A stretch of 64,000 bases of DNA, taken from positions 1-64,000 of the forward strand of contig JAVGVS010000022.1 in assembly GCA_032718565.1 (NCBI GenBank). Direction: 5' to 3'. Positions 63,754-64,000 of the stretch are shown here, piece by piece. Source of the DNA: Distichodus sexfasciatus (taxonomy: Eukaryota; Chordata; Actinopteri; Characiformes; Distichodontidae). Made by a program: the position numbers and the translations under genes. The notes beneath the pieces are model-generated. The model was not told where the DNA came from. It did not search any database and saw nothing but the letters and a program-made list of their open reading frames with translations. The stretch's first letter is position 1, and every line of letters begins with the position of its first letter.

Positions 63754-64000
63754 GTAAAAGTCAGAGCACTCAGGTGTATTTGAAGTTTTTACTGCATCTC
63801 ACAGCAGTAAAATTACAGTGGTGATCATCTATAAAACCTCTGGTGGAGTAACACCTTTCATTTCATATTATGTAAGGAGTTGGAACCAACAGACGGGCTG
63901 CAAGACAAAAAATGGGTTGTTGTAGAGCTGTAAAGTTCTCCAAATAAAAACTTAATTTGACATTATGGGATATTATTGTTACCACCACTCCCTCTGTTTA
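63754..64000 (+). other. Start of intron 21
   Basis: AT-rich sequence with no recognised feature. The next VWC exon is not reached. Confidence 0.85.

Overview
The window is vertebrate nuclear DNA, almost certainly from a teleost fish. It holds the 5' three quarters of one large gene on the + strand, a Jagged-2 type Notch ligand (jag2; the a/b paralog is not resolved). I can follow 21 coding exons from the start codon at 7787 to 63753. All keep one reading frame and all have GT/AG borders, and together they give 901 codons. They encode a signal peptide, the N-terminal MNNL/C2 region, the DSL domain, 16 EGF repeats and the first half of the VWC-type cysteine-rich domain. The rest of the VWC region, the transmembrane segment and the cytoplasmic tail must lie beyond base 64000. 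Exon sizes (255, 61, 131, 120, 114, 114, 114, 47, 165, 117, 28, 86, 114) match what I recall of human JAG1. The residues match JAG2 better, for example a RSFTLIVEAWDWDN block, DENYY at the start of DSL, HACVSNPCANGGTCHEVPSG in EGF4 and an IGIG lead-in to VWC.

Layout: 1-7430 is 5' flank with transposon copies and one candidate micropeptide ORF on the minus strand (2083-2229). 7431-7786 is a TATA-less, GC-box/CCAAT promoter and 5' UTR. Exon 1 is at 7787-7855 and a decayed duplicate of it sits in intron 1 (8371-8572). Exon 2 is at 8676-8996. Introns 2 (19.8 kb) and 3 (9.8 kb) are filled with repeats. Exons 4-6 are spread over 38.6-45.6 kb, and exons 7-21 are at 47.3-63.8 kb.

Most non-coding DNA is repeat: three deleted Tc1/mariner copies, several non-autonomous hAT-like elements with 8-bp target duplications, a family with 6-bp duplications, a PIF/Harbinger-like MITE, two tRNA-type SINE families (often nested in each other), a large foldback element, three minisatellites and many CA/GT tracts. 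I saw no functional tRNA or rRNA, CRISPR array or second protein gene of known family.

I found no new multi-gene system. The items most worth checking are the exon-1 duplicate with a stop and a dead donor, two EGF repeats carried in one 228-nt exon, the minus-strand 48-aa single-pass peptide, a 590-bp inverted duplication in intron 12, mirror-image 22-bp minisatellites, and a SINE that abuts the exon 7 acceptor.
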